A DNA stretch of 60,000 nt from Takakia lepidozioides. Taxonomy: Eukaryota > Streptophyta > Takakiopsida > Takakiales > Takakiaceae. The stretch lies in the NCBI GenBank assembly GCA_030704615.1, contig CM060731.1, positions 13,518,001 to 13,578,000 of the forward strand, in the 5' to 3' direction. A program made the position numbers and the translations under genes. This document shows, in pieces, positions 45,270 through 55,843 of this stretch (within the stretch, counting starts at the first letter, position 1; each line of letters opens with the position of its first letter). The notes beneath the pieces were generated by a model. It did no database searches. It saw only the letters and a program-made list of their open reading frames with translations, and was not told where the DNA came from.

Positions 45270-45960
45270 GGCCAGGGTATGGTGAAGATTCTGCCTGTGG
45301 ATATTCGGCTGACAATGAAATATGGCAACAATATATAACTGGTAACTGGTTTTTGAGGCACCCAGGGTGGTCGAGTGGAAATACCCCCTGGACATGGTGT
45401 AATGACATGGTCAAATGTGGAATGATGTGAATAGGGTGTATTGACGGTATTATATATTGTCACATGATGTGTATGCAATCCTTTATCTTTACCTTGCTGG
45501 GTCATGAACTTTGATTTTCAGCTGTAGCAAGAAATAAAGGTATCCAACATTCTCTCCCCAGACCTGCAGGTAGATCCCCCCTAGTCTCACCGTTGGACGG
45601 AATATCATTGCTTTCAGTGCTTTGTCCTTGATAATCACTACCTTCTGTGATGGAATGACATCATGGGTTTCTCGGGGATGATGAATCCACAGTTTCATGC
45701 GTGCAAACACAGGACACGTCCCACACAACTGGAGTCCCAATCGCCTCCTTCAATGTGTCAGCATCCATGTGTCAATAAGGCAGAGGACAGGAGCCAAATG
45801 CGTCATCACAAAAGATCAGGGTAACTGAAATGGTGGACGAACACAAGTGGTGTCCGTGGCAAGTTCCATCCCCAGAAACATTCAGGCAATCTCCTGAGGC
45901 AACAACTGAAGGAGATCCAGAAAGCGACAGAAACACCCTTTGGCCTACTTGGAACCCCAT
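45270..45960. other. No recognised gene
   Basis: A minus-strand frame at 45489-45740 is open (contains WIHHPRETHDVIPSQ and GGIYLQVWGENVG) but matches no family I know and has no conserved copy here. Confidence 0.4.
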
Positions 45961-45969
45961 GAAGTTAGT

Positions 45970-45993
45970 AACCTCCACTGGGCAGTGGAGGTC
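45970..45993. repeat. 24-bp palindrome, copy 1
   Basis: AACCTCCACTG, GG, then CAGTGGAGGTC. One terminal base differs from the perfect arm. Confidence 0.9.
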
Positions 45994-46035
45994 CAGTAAA
46001 ATCCTATTACCTGATTAACTGAAGGAAAGAAAGTC

Positions 46036-46260
46036 TTGCCACCGAAAGGAAAAACTTTAAGTATAACTTTTTCGACGGTTTTGAATGAGAAAACAATATG
46101 GATTGAAAATGTAAAATCAATGTTTGGATCTACACTAGGACTGATAAAAAAACAATTGGAATTAAATTGGAGTATGAGGGTGGAGTATAGACTACATCTA
46201 TCAGAACTGTCAGATGAAGTCACAATTGCCAACCTCCACTGGGCAGTGGAGGTTGGATGA
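46036..46260 (+). other. Open frame of unknown nature ending in palindrome 2
   Basis: The frame (GKTLSITFSTVLNEKTIWIENV...) runs into palindrome copy 2, whose translation gives LHWAVEVG. Because the frame ends inside a repeat and has no ATG at its first position, I do not call a gene. A weak ubiquitin-like look was not convincing. Confidence 0.25.
46231..46254. repeat. 24-bp palindrome, copy 2 (perfect)
   Basis: AACCTCCACTG (46231-46241), GG, CAGTGGAGGTT (46244-46254). Confidence 0.95.
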
Positions 46261-46365
46261 TATCTGTTGATGAAATCAACCACATGGATGAACAATGGAT
46301 AATAAAGAAGCCCTCTGTAGATGAAAAGGTGATTCTATGGATGGATGAATAATAATGTGGCGACT

Positions 46366-46379
46366 GCCCAGTGGAGGTT
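46366..46379. repeat. 24-bp palindrome, copy 3 (half)
   Basis: The right arm CAGTGGAGGTT is intact. Only ACTG of the left arm remains, separated from it by CC. Confidence 0.75.
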
Positions 46380-46383
46380 TGGG

Positions 46384-47800
46384 AGTAACTTTAGACAAAA
46401 CAAAAGCAAGTTTAGTTGGTGCACATGGAGAGTACACAAAAATTGAGTATCATATTATCCTACGTGAGAAATGTGCAGTTGACACCTGAGACTAAGGAAG
46501 CAGGAAGAGACTCAGAGGCTGCTTCAGAAGTACCCTATGGGCAGAGTGGTGCAGGACAGGCAAAGAGGTACACGTTGTCCAGAGAGGTGCGTGAGAGAAA
46601 AGAAGCAAGTGAGAGGTTCAAAGTGGGAAGTTGGTGTTGTGTGGATTCGGACGTTATATAGAGGTGACATATAACTTACATCTTTGAATCGCTCCAATGG
46701 CAGTGTGATATGCTTTCTCTCCCGGATCGATTGTGGCCACCGTGGATTAAGGCGGAATCGAATGGCTTATTTCAACTCGCGAAATCTCGGCTTCATTGAA
46801 AGTGTGCACAATTTTCCATTTATTGACAGCAGCCATTGTCACATTAATTATGGAACAAACGATAACGGCCGCGATCAGACTGAATTCTATCGTACTTGTA
46901 CGTTAGTAGGACTACAAGTCTGGCATCATTATCGTGCGGCTCTGACAGCAGACTCTGGAATAAGCGTGAAGGATGTCGATTCTGACAAATGGCCTGGAGA
47001 AATGAAGTCAGGAGGCTAATCGCCACAACTAATTCGGGACTGCACATTAACAATCGATCTTTATAATTAGCTGGGAGGAATCCGGAGGTGAACCATAAAG
47101 CACTTTGAGATTGTTCTGTTTATATTTATCGTGTTGTTACAGTGAATAAAACACTTGGGCAGGGCGGGGCATTACATGCCGACGCATTGCATTGGACAGC
47201 GAGGGCGGTGCATTACAGGTATGCGGAATGCTCTGTTGTGCCTTGCTTGCTGGCACATGTTTAATGTAGGGATGGACCCCTCGTGTCGGGTATCCCTCGA
47301 TAAATGGGCAGTCCCGAGGGGGCCATCTACTATCCTTAAAGCCGTATGTCTGTCAGGGAATATTGACGCCTGGCGGCTAACAGCCGAAAGTAATTGTGGA
47401 CGGCTCAATATGAGACAATGATTATACAGTGTGACGAATCCGTACGTATAGCGTTGTGTCCTCTGGCAGATTGAGTTCGAAACGACTGCCTAGGCGTCTC
47501 ACGTGGGTGGTCACATGTGCGTTTGGGGCGTGGGTTAAGGTTTGTTGGCTTCGAATCTATTTTAAGATTTTTGTAAGCGTGAGGGTTGCAGAGTCTGACC
47601 AATGGCGTCATTACAATCATTTCGTCCTTTTTTCATTCGTCTATCCAGTCGTCTGTCCAAACGTGTGTGCATTCGTGGAACAAAAGTTGAACTAATTTCA
47701 TCTGTGTAGATGGACAGTATTAATGTTAGTTTGCGTGGATGGGGCAGAACATCCATTTGGGCCGCACAACCGTTCGATTTTGGACAGAGGCGATGGTTCA
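46384..47800. other. No recognised gene
   Basis: A plus-strand frame at 46684-47019 is open (HINYGTNDNGRDQTEFYR...) but shows no family features or splice context. The stretch 47160-47220 has small internal duplications around GGGCATTACA / GTGCATTACA. Confidence 0.4.
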
Positions 47801-47820
47801 GATCATCCTTGAAGGTCGCT

Positions 47821-47827
47821 TATAAGG
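47821..47827 (+). promoter_or_regulatory. TATA box of the Ser/Pro/Tyr-rich protein gene
   Basis: TATAAGG lies about 360 bases upstream of the proposed ATG at 48184. A purine-rich presumed leader (47880-48180) follows. Confidence 0.45.
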
Positions 47828-48183
47828 GGTGCGCTCTTTGAGCCCGGCCTTTGGGCTTCCCATTTTCTACGCGTAAGCGCTGCGTGAGTGAGAGCTTAAC
47901 AGTTGAGAGAGGAGACCGTGAAAGAGAAGAGTTTTGGAGTTTGTTTTGCAGTGACTGGACACTGGAGCGTGGAGAGAAAGAGCAGACTTGGCCGAGTGCA
48001 GAGAGAGGAAAGGGTGAAAGGTGAGAGAGTGAAATAGGCGAAATTTGAAGAGCGGGGAGGAGAGACCGGACAGTGGCGAGTGGAGATTGACGAGTGTAGA
48101 GGCGAGAGCATAGTGCAATTACTGGCAGGTGGAGGTGCGGAAGAGAGTATCAAACGAAGGACTGTGGTTGCAGGGGCACCAAA

Positions 48184-49880
48184 ATGGCCGGCACAAGCAG
48201 GTACAGCATTAAAAACTCCCTCTTTTCGTCTTCTGTTTCACGTTTTGTGTTTGCCTGTTCTAAATTCATGTGTTGGCCCGTTCTCAGTTTTGTGTTGGCC
48301 AGCTCTCGATTCATGTGGCCTGTTCAAGATTCAATTCGTTTCGATCCTGCTTCATTCTCTGCTGCACTGCACTGTCTCTAGTGCTTCAGTCCGTGCTTTA
48401 GTGCACATTAGGTTTATGTTTCATTGTTTGCTTCGTTGTTTGCTTCAATGCTGTTTCATTCTCTGTGAATTCATTTCACTCCTGCTCCATTCTGTGCTTC
48501 AGTGTCATTGCTTCACTGTTGTTTTTCAATTCACCGATGGTTTGTAGGGTGGTTTTGTGTGGTGGTTTTGTGTGCAATTGGGTTTGTGTGTGCTTATTCT
48601 GGTCGATTAGGGTAATGGTTTAGGGTGGCGGGAGATTACCGTGCTGGTTGTATTACTTGTTTTGTTCATTGTGGTGGTTTATTGAGGACAGTGGTTTCGG
48701 AAATGCCCGGATGTTTATTTCTCAACCGTTTTCTTGATCCCCAAATCCAGTGTTAGTTGATGCATTTCTTCCCATTCAAATTCGATTCTGAATGGAAATT
48801 TTCATTTCTTATCCAATTATATCGAATTCAGCAATTCTGAAAAACCACGATAGCCTAGTCTACTTGTATTCTACAGTAGACATATGCTAACAGTAGGCTT
48901 CGTGCAGGCCAGAGTAGAGTATTCGTAGACCCATGTCATGCACATGAGCAACCAGAAATTGGAACCTCCACTCGCGTGAATTCTGTATGCGGAAGTTGAA
49001 AGGCATTTTTTTAAAGTAAGGACGAAATAGGATAATTACGGGAAAATTGAAATCAGTTTGAGACGATGTGGGAACGAGTGATGGAATCATATGTGTAACA
49101 TTGTAAGTGTGACACATACTTTCCAACGAGACTGGGATACGATAATTGGGAACCTCACTACCCAGTGGAGGTTCGATATTTCTTTGGGTCAGCCAGTTAC
49201 ACACTCTGATTAGTTTTTATGTCAGAATGAGAAAGAAGAACGAGGGTGGGGAACCGGTGTCTGACGATGAGTACAAGACAGCCAGATTAAATTGGAGCAA
49301 GAGATGGTGTTCGGTAGACGTGATGGAAGCGGACCGTCCAGATAAAAAACATGGTGTTTCGGAACCAGATGAAAAATCCAGTTGGGGGTCTACCGAGCCG
49401 AACAAAGTGTCTGTCAATGACGAAAATGTGACTGTAGAATCCCCGTGGAACGCATCTGAATCTCCGAACAATACACCTGAAGTCATCTGTAAGGATACCC
49501 TGGCGGAAATAAGAGAAAGCGTTCATGTAAACAATGATATCAACGGATCTCCTGCCTACTCCCAAGATTATCCGACATACACCCCTTCAGACTATTCCCC
49601 AGACACATTGGCGGCGATACGAGTGACCGTTTTTGGATATCCAGCATCTCCGGGTTACTCGCCAGCATCTCCTGAATCCACATCAGGATCTGAAGGATAT
49701 TATCGTCCAAACTTCCTCCTGGACACTGAAACGAGCGGGGGAGTCCTGGAACTACTGGACGTCTCCGGATCTCCAGGATACTCCCTTGCGTCTCCTGATA
49801 GTATCACCGGATCCCCAAAATATACCCCTCCAGACTATTCGCCTAATACACTCAGAGAGATAAGAAGGAGCATTATGTAG
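48184..49880 (+). CDS. Ser/Pro/Tyr-rich protein with CTD-like repeats
   Basis: A short first exon, ATGGCCGGCACAAGCAG (48184-48200), is followed by GTACAG. Splicing to the acceptor TTTTTATGTCAG gives the exon 49226-49880 in phase (MAGTSRMRKKNEGGEPVSDD...), about 223 residues. After an acidic N-terminal half come imperfect repeats. A (Y)TPxDYSPxTLxxIR motif occurs twice (TPSDYSPDTLAAIR, TPPDYSPNTLREIR), with a weaker CKDTLAEIR. Between them are YPASPGYSPASPES and GSPGYSLASPDS, which resemble the YSPTSPS heptads of the RNA polymerase II CTD. No catalytic domain is visible. Palindrome copy 4 lies in the intron. Two FCP1-type phosphatase-like sequences lie downstream. I do not recognise the family. 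Confidence 0.6.
49151..49173. repeat. 24-bp palindrome, copy 4
   Basis: AACCTCACTAC then CCAGTGGAGGTT. The left arm has lost one base. It lies in the first intron of the Ser/Pro/Tyr-rich protein gene. Confidence 0.85.
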
Positions 49881-50098
49881 TTCTTGGGTATATAATCTAG
49901 AATCGTCTGAATATAGTGCGAGAAATTCCTTAGTATATTTTGGACAAATTAGGTTCAAAGATTTCTATTGTAGATTAGTCCTGTTTTAGGATGATGTACT
50001 CAATGGCTCCTGAGCCTCATTTTCATTAAACTTTTTTTCTTCAACATCTGTAAAATATGGAGGATTTCCCATTTCATGTAGAAAGACTCGTACATACG

Positions 50099-50122
50099 AA
50101 CCTCCACTGTCCAGTGGAGGTT
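50099..50122. repeat. 24-bp palindrome, copy 5 (perfect)
   Basis: AACCTCCACTG, TC, CAGTGGAGGTT. It lies between the Ser/Pro/Tyr-rich protein gene and the ParB-like pseudogene. Confidence 0.95.
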
Positions 50123-50184
50123 CTCATTTCTGGAATGATGGATGTTAGTAAGAGAGATCCTCTTATTTGATTATCTAATAAATT

Positions 50185-53100
50185 TATGTTTGGTTGTAAC
50201 AGAAGACATCCTACACCACCAGATTGCGTCCCGGGATTGATTGGAGATATTTGTGGCGCATTCGTATGTCGGAAGTCCTCACATTTTAAAACTGAGCATA
50301 CCGCTATTTTTGAGCTTAACCCAGAGGTGACAGATTGGGGCATCATGCCTGTCGGTACACCTCCTGATCACAAACTGTCTTTTCACTACAGAAAGTCTTG
50401 GAGTAATAACAGACTTAAAATACGCAGAAGCTCTCGATATAGAGCTTGAATTTGAAGATGAAAACCTGATGTTGGTTTTGTTCCTGCATGAGGATGCGAG
50501 AACCCCCAGGACGTTTGGTTTCAAAGTGGAGGTGGGTCATCTGAATAAGTCGTTGATGAGTGAATGCGTTGCATTGGGTTTTAGATTTCCAGACGAGGGC
50601 TCTGTATTTACAGACGTAGGTTTGTCGAGGGCCTGGAGTATTTTTCTAGATCTTCTGCACGCAATGGGGAACGACATTCGCAAGAAGCGAGCACTACAGG
50701 AAGCATCAAAGCCGAAGAAGGGAAAACGCAAGTCGTCGACAACCGGCAATGATGACAATGAGGCCGGGACTTCCGCAGGAAAGAAGAAACAGAAGATCAG
50801 GATCCAGCATTGATGTCAGATAACAAGAGACCTAAAGCTGGGGAGATTTTTAACAAGGAAAAATGCGAGAAGATGGAGGAGAGGCTCACGAAGGAATACA
50901 ATGATGTATTTCCATTCGGATTCGAGAGTACCTTCCTTGTGAAGGTTTCCATGAAGGAACAGCTCCAAGGAGCATGGTTTACAGGCCGTTAAATATCAAG
51001 CATAAGGACGAAGTGAAAGCGCGACTCTTCCAACTTCATTTGTTCGACTCCAAACATCCGGTGTATCTTGCGCCAATCAACCCTTCCAATCCCGAGAAGA
51101 TTGCTTCATCGCGACCGAAGCAATGGAAGGAGATGGACGTATGAAGGTTCTTCGTAATTGGTGGACAATACACCATTGTGGCAGCAAAGGTAATGGACTT
51201 CATTTCCACCCAGACCTCTCTTTTAACGAACCTCCACTGGGCAGTGGAGGTTGGTGTTGAACTACAAAATTGGATATGTCCCCACACTTTCAACTCTCTC
51301 ACCCATTTTACATTAACTGTAGCAGGAACTTCTCGAGGATCTTTCTGACAGCGAACTGAAGGAGTACTACCGGGAGTGGCCTGCGAAGATTGTATGGTCT
51401 ACCGATGAACAAAGGCTCCTGAAGTTGTCAAAGCTCCTCAACGATCCCAATAAGGCGCAAAAGTTTGATACAACAATGCCGGAGAAAGTTGCGCATGCGC
51501 GAATGTTATTCAACCTGAGGGGGAAACCAAAGAAATACAACGATCACACCACAAAGTCCGAGACGAAACAATGGAAGGTATGCATGTATGGGATCAAAAT
51601 CTACTATTCACATTCATTTTATGCTAAAGAATACTTCTATTGTCGGAGTGACAACTAATTTATCCTTGAATGAATGTGCAGGAGTTCATGTTTGCCTGTC
51701 ATTTAATACTAGAAATGGGTAGCATTAAGGAGCCAATGGTCCTGGTACTTTGCGACAACGATGTTTGGAAGATCTGGGAAGATGTTTTCAAAAACTGGGA
51801 GCAGGGAAAGCTACTCGACCCGCTTGGGATACAGTACAAGGGTGAACAACAATAGCTCGCGAAATCTGTTATCGCAAAGGGTTGAACAGATGGCAGCTGA
51901 TAAAAGTTGCGCAGAAAATCCTGGACCTGAAATTGACCATTCGAGATTATAAAGATCAAGACAAATCAATTCAAGGCATGAACAAGTACATAGACGACCT
52001 GAAAATGCGCCGGTTTATTGTCGACGATGTGATGGAAGTGTTGGGGTGGCCTTGGAGGAGCAAACAGTACACGGAACCGTACACTAAGGACGAGTGGCGT
52101 GAAGTGAAGAGAAAGTACCACTTCAATAAGGCAGAGTTCTCAACATTTAAAGACAAACTGGGGACGGATTACATCCAAAGCAAGATCAAGATGAACATGG
52201 AGACAAAACCACTCACGACTGCTTTTGTTAAGTACGTCTCCTCCATCAAGAAAGCTTATGAGGATAGAGAGGATGCCATGGCGATTATTTCAGCGAGTTT
52301 CAAGACTCATTACGCTATCATGGGTGGAGAAACAAAACTCGCTGATGCCAAGTCCCGTCTGCGACTCGCACCGAAGAAACGGTTTGACAACATAACGATG
52401 GTGTTCGTCAATACAGTTTCTGAAGACGACTCTATCGTATTTGAGTCCAACGATTATGTGAACCTACTGGAGGCTTTTGTGGCTCAGAAAATGAACACGA
52501 GTGCTTTTGTTTTCTTCTCGACGCAACCGTCCTCGGCCAATCTGGTCTCCTTCATCCAAAATGGTCCCGGAAGAACATCGTGTCTTGTCCATCAGGGATT
52601 TTATGTTCCAGGAGAGTATGAAAATATTTACAAAAATAGCACGAAGACTTTCTCTCGGACTGTACTGTGCCTGGACTATGTTTTTCCACCGACACCTGAG
52701 GAGATGCAGAATCCGGACGAGCACATCTCCATCGTACTGTTAATCGAGCCAATACAGCCGATTCTGGAAGGGCCCTCTGAGAAGCCATCAGCTTTTGAAG
52801 AAGAGTGCAGGACTTATAATCATGAGCTACGAGCTGACACATACGACTATTTGGCCTCCCTGTTTTGTCGAGACGGGATGTCCGCTGTCAACATCTTTGG
52901 AGGCGTGATGTTGACGTACGCCCTTCATGTAAGTGTAAAACCTTTTTGCATTTTAAATACGAATTTTACATTTTTGATCGAACACGTCCTCTATTTTACT
53001 GACTGGGTTTATCTGCAGGCAAGAAACATTCGAGTGCTTGACATCAACCACTCAACCAAGAAAAAGTTTTGCAAAGAAAAAGTTGAAGCTAATTTTAAGA

Positions 53101-53777
53101 AGCTTCAAATTGAGAATGACAATGTTGCTGAAGAGGTTGACGGCGGAGGCGATGATGAGGATGAGGAGGAGGAAGATGAAGACTTGGAAGAAGGAGGCGG
53201 ACATTCTGAACACGTAGAGGAGGACGAGGGCATCGATGGTAACGGGGACAACGAGGGCCACGATGGTGACAATGCAGACCGTTGGGAGGCTGGACACCTA
53301 GATGTGATTCAGGACTTCAGAACTCAGTCACAGGATGGTATTGAGAACATCACCCAAGACGTTGCGGTCCACAATATCGTGATTCTGGATGGAGATTCGT
53401 CGAGTTCAAGCGAGAGAACTAAAAGTAATCCTGCTTCACCATCAAGGGGTGCGGAGGCGAGCTCAATCGAGGTGCGCGGCAATTTTATTGGGAGTGCAGA
53501 CGACTGGTTCAAACCTGTAGAAGGGGACGAGCCGGCGCCAATGTCCCCGTCTCCCGCGAAAGAGAGGGTAGAGAGAGCGAGGACAAAGAGCCCGTGTCCC
53601 ACAAAAGACAGCGGACACAGAGGGAGGACTAGGAGCCCGTCCCCCGCAAAAATGGACAGTGGTGACAGAGGCAGGACTAAAAGCCCGTCTCCAAGAAAAC
53701 AGCGGAGGCAGAGGCCGAACTTAGAGCCCAACTCGCTCTCAAAGTGTCTCCCAACATGTCAATTTGGATATAGGTAA
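50185..53777 (+). pseudogene. ParB-like domain plus DNA-methylase-like gene, decayed
   Basis: Ordered blocks lie on the plus strand. An N-terminal region (50185-50815) ends with a basic Lys-rich stretch. A ParB/sulfiredoxin-like core follows: STFLVKVSMKEQL, then RPLNIKHKDEVKARLF, PVYLAPINP and FFVIGGQYTIVAAK (compare ParB G-x-H/R-R-x-x-A). A helical region then spans 51323-51860 with an intron at 51577-51681. The long frame 51882-53777 has a methylase-like end, FGGVMLTYALH joined across a GTAAGT intron to ARNIRVLDIN, then acidic and SPSPAK/RTKSPSP low-complexity repeats. The decay is visible as a frame change near 50790, one near 50985, TGA before RFFVIGG (near 51141) and TAG near 51853. ParB cores are best known from bacterial plasmid and phage proteins, some fused to DNA methylases. 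In this copy the methylase motif IV is not recognisable. Confidence 0.55.
51229..51252. repeat. 24-bp palindrome, copy 6 (perfect, intronic)
   Basis: AACCTCCACTG, GG, CAGTGGAGGTT. It lies inside the ParB-like gene's intron between VIGGQYTIVAAK and QELLEDLSD (GTAATG at 51190, acceptor near 51323). Confidence 0.95.
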
Positions 53778-53864
53778 TTATGCTCCAAGAACGCACTCGT
53801 CAGGCTGTCAGCGTGCGTTACACTCTTGGAACGCACTCCTCTTAGCCCTCTATTTCAAACAAAC

Positions 53865-53888
53865 AACCTACACTGCCCAGTCGACGTT
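53865..53888. repeat. 24-bp palindrome, copy 7 (diverged)
   Basis: AACCTACACTG, CC, CAGTCGACGTT. It has one change in the left arm and two in the right, and lies just after the ParB-like frame. Confidence 0.75.
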
Positions 53889-54069
53889 GCGAGATGGAGG
53901 AGATGAGCCGGAGATGGTCGTTGCTCACCGCGAAGGAAAAGAGAGTGAGCAGCACCATCAGCAAATTCGGAACCCCTCCCCGAAACGGGTATACATCTCA
54001 TAACCATCTTAGCTATGTTCTTCTTTGTCCTTCTTCTAGTTTTCAAAATAAATTAATTGTTCTGTTATT

Positions 54070-54876
54070 CCACAGGATGATATGATTCACCCTCCAATCG
54101 ACTATCACAAATCTGTGACCCCACAGGATTGGTATTGCCTCTCTGAGGGACCGAAAGGATCTCGACCATGATACTACGTCCTGGTTCTTGACGTCGGTTA
54201 CCTTGGTGAGGTTTACGTCCGAGATGGCCCGAGATCCCCTCCCGCAACCCATCCTTGTGTGTGCGCTGGAAAATTCAAGCTTGCAGTCCGAAATGGGTTG
54301 GACGACTTCCTGAAATGGGTCCTTAAGCATTTTGAGGTCTACTTTTGGAACACTGGACCATTAGAAAATGTCTTGGATATAGGGCTGGCTTTGTTTGGAA
54401 GAAGGTTTTACAAGGTTAGGGAATTCAGCAATGAGAACTGCGTGAAGGATAGACAGACGTTCAGTGCCGAATGGCCCAAATATCCGAAAGCGCCAATATA
54501 TCTTAAACGTTTCTACGACCTTTTCACTGTAGACGACCCTGTAGCTTACAAATCAAACACACTTCTTATCGACACAGTAGAAAATATGTATAAGTCGTAC
54601 TTGAACCCAAAGTCGCTCGGTATCTTCCTTCCAAAATATAAAGCGCTCGTCGACCCATACAAGGACAGGTTTCTTCTGGATGAACTCAAACCTCACCTGG
54701 AAGAGTTGCGGTTATCCGGAAAAGACGCTGATATATTCAACGTGGAAAAATCCATAGGATGTCCACCGTATAATGACCCAAAGGTCAAATGCCTCTTGCT
54801 ATGGGATTTGCAGTGGCAGGTTTATCTTGAAAAACAAACATTTCCTGACGCTTCATTGGAACAGTTTGAAACGTAG
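54070..54876 (+). CDS. FCP1/NIF-type phosphatase-like sequence, copy 1
   Basis: The frame contains VLVLDVGYLGEVYVRDGP, where FCP1-like HAD phosphatases have the catalytic DxDx(T/V) motif, then FLKWVLKHFEVYFWNTGP (normally a y-x-x-WT segment), and near the end NTLLIDTVENMYKSYLNP, matching the family's NTLLVDDSPYK..LNP. FCP1-type enzymes dephosphorylate Ser in the RNA polymerase II CTD. Here the second catalytic Asp is replaced (DVGYL) and the late DDS reads DTV, so activity is doubtful. An in-frame TGA near 54170 precedes the LVLD block, so either an intron lies there or the 5' end is broken. It stops at 54874-54876. It is a tandem paralogue of the next sequence. Confidence 0.6.
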
Positions 54877-54898
54877 ATGGCTGCTCTAGATTTTCATG

Positions 54899-54922
54899 AA
54901 CCTCGACTGTACAGTGGACGTT
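54899..54922. repeat. 24-bp palindrome, copy 8
   Basis: AACCTCGACTG, TA, CAGTGGACGTT. One change per arm. It lies between the two FCP1-like sequences. Confidence 0.85.
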
Positions 54923-54988
54923 GCTCCCAATGTCAATCCTGTCCTTGGTTTATGTTGATTACCACATGAGTGGATGTATGAATTTCTC

Positions 54989-55724
54989 ACAGATTGCAGC
55001 ACGAGTTTCTCCAGTTGCGAAAGGATTGCGCTTGATAATTTTTTACATGAATGGAGTTTTGTGCAAAGTCTTGAAGCACCAGAAGAGCTACTGTGTCCCC
55101 CGAATGTCCGAGATAGACTACAGGATACCAGCTCTTGTTGGATTTCGACTTGTCTATAGGCGGGAAAAATATCGTGAGATGTGGACAGAGTTGAACAAAC
55201 ATTTTCGTCTAGGTATATGGAGCTGCATGATGTACAAGAACCTGCAGCCTATACTGGACTTTATGCTTTGGGGTCTTCCTCAGCCGGCATTCGTTATGTC
55301 TCAGGAAGATTGCATCTCCTGTCCTACTTCTGTCCACCCTCAATTTATATCAGGATACGACCCGCCGAGTCTGTTCTTGAAGCCATTGATGACGGTCTGG
55401 CAAAGATTTGGTGGTCAGTACAACCTGAGTAACACTCTACTTATGGACGATTCAACTATTAAGTGTGTGTTGAACCCGCTTGAATCCTGTCTGATTCTGA
55501 AATGGTTTGAAGCCGTTGAGACGGACTCTTGCTATCTCCAGAAGGTTCTTCAGAAATATTTGCTTGGAATGAAGAAATCTCACACCGTTTCCAGTTATCT
55601 CAGGGAAAAGAGGATAGGACTTAAGCCTTGTCAGAATGTTTCCACCGATCCGAAGTTTAAGCCTCTCCTGGATTATGTTGATGATTATAATTACGGGAAT
55701 CTCCGATATGATGCTTCAAAATAA
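54989..55724 (+). CDS. FCP1/NIF-type phosphatase-like sequence, copy 2
   Basis: After an acceptor-like TTTCTCACAG the frame reads KGLRLIIFYMNGVL at the position of the family's LLVFDLNGVL. The first catalytic Asp is thus Tyr. It continues with GFRLVYRREKYREMWTELNK and LGIWSCMMYKN (normally GIWSS), then NLSNTLLMDDSTIKCVLNP, which keeps the DDS of the late motif. The stop is TAA at 55722-55724, shortly followed by AT-rich sequence with AATAAA-like signals. Compared with copy 1 it keeps the late Asp pair but has lost the nucleophile, suggesting a pseudophosphatase. Exon 1 with the ATG was not identified. The family is plausible on several ordered motifs. Confidence 0.65.
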
Positions 55725-55843
55725 AGATTTTATTGATCAACCACATCTGTGATTCAATGTTTATTTTTTATTGGTTTTTTTTATAGGTTGTATTGTTTTT
55801 CTAGAAAAACTGTTGTGTACTGTGATTTCCTTTTCAATCTGAA

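Noticed and set aside
46036-46260. Ubiquitin-like domain in the open frame 46036-46260
   Set aside because: Only a vague pattern match; no Gly-Gly end, and the frame ends in a repeat palindrome.
53052-53731. Minus-strand frames over the acidic and SPSP-rich end of the ParB-like gene
   Set aside because: They are antisense shadows of low-complexity coding sequence.
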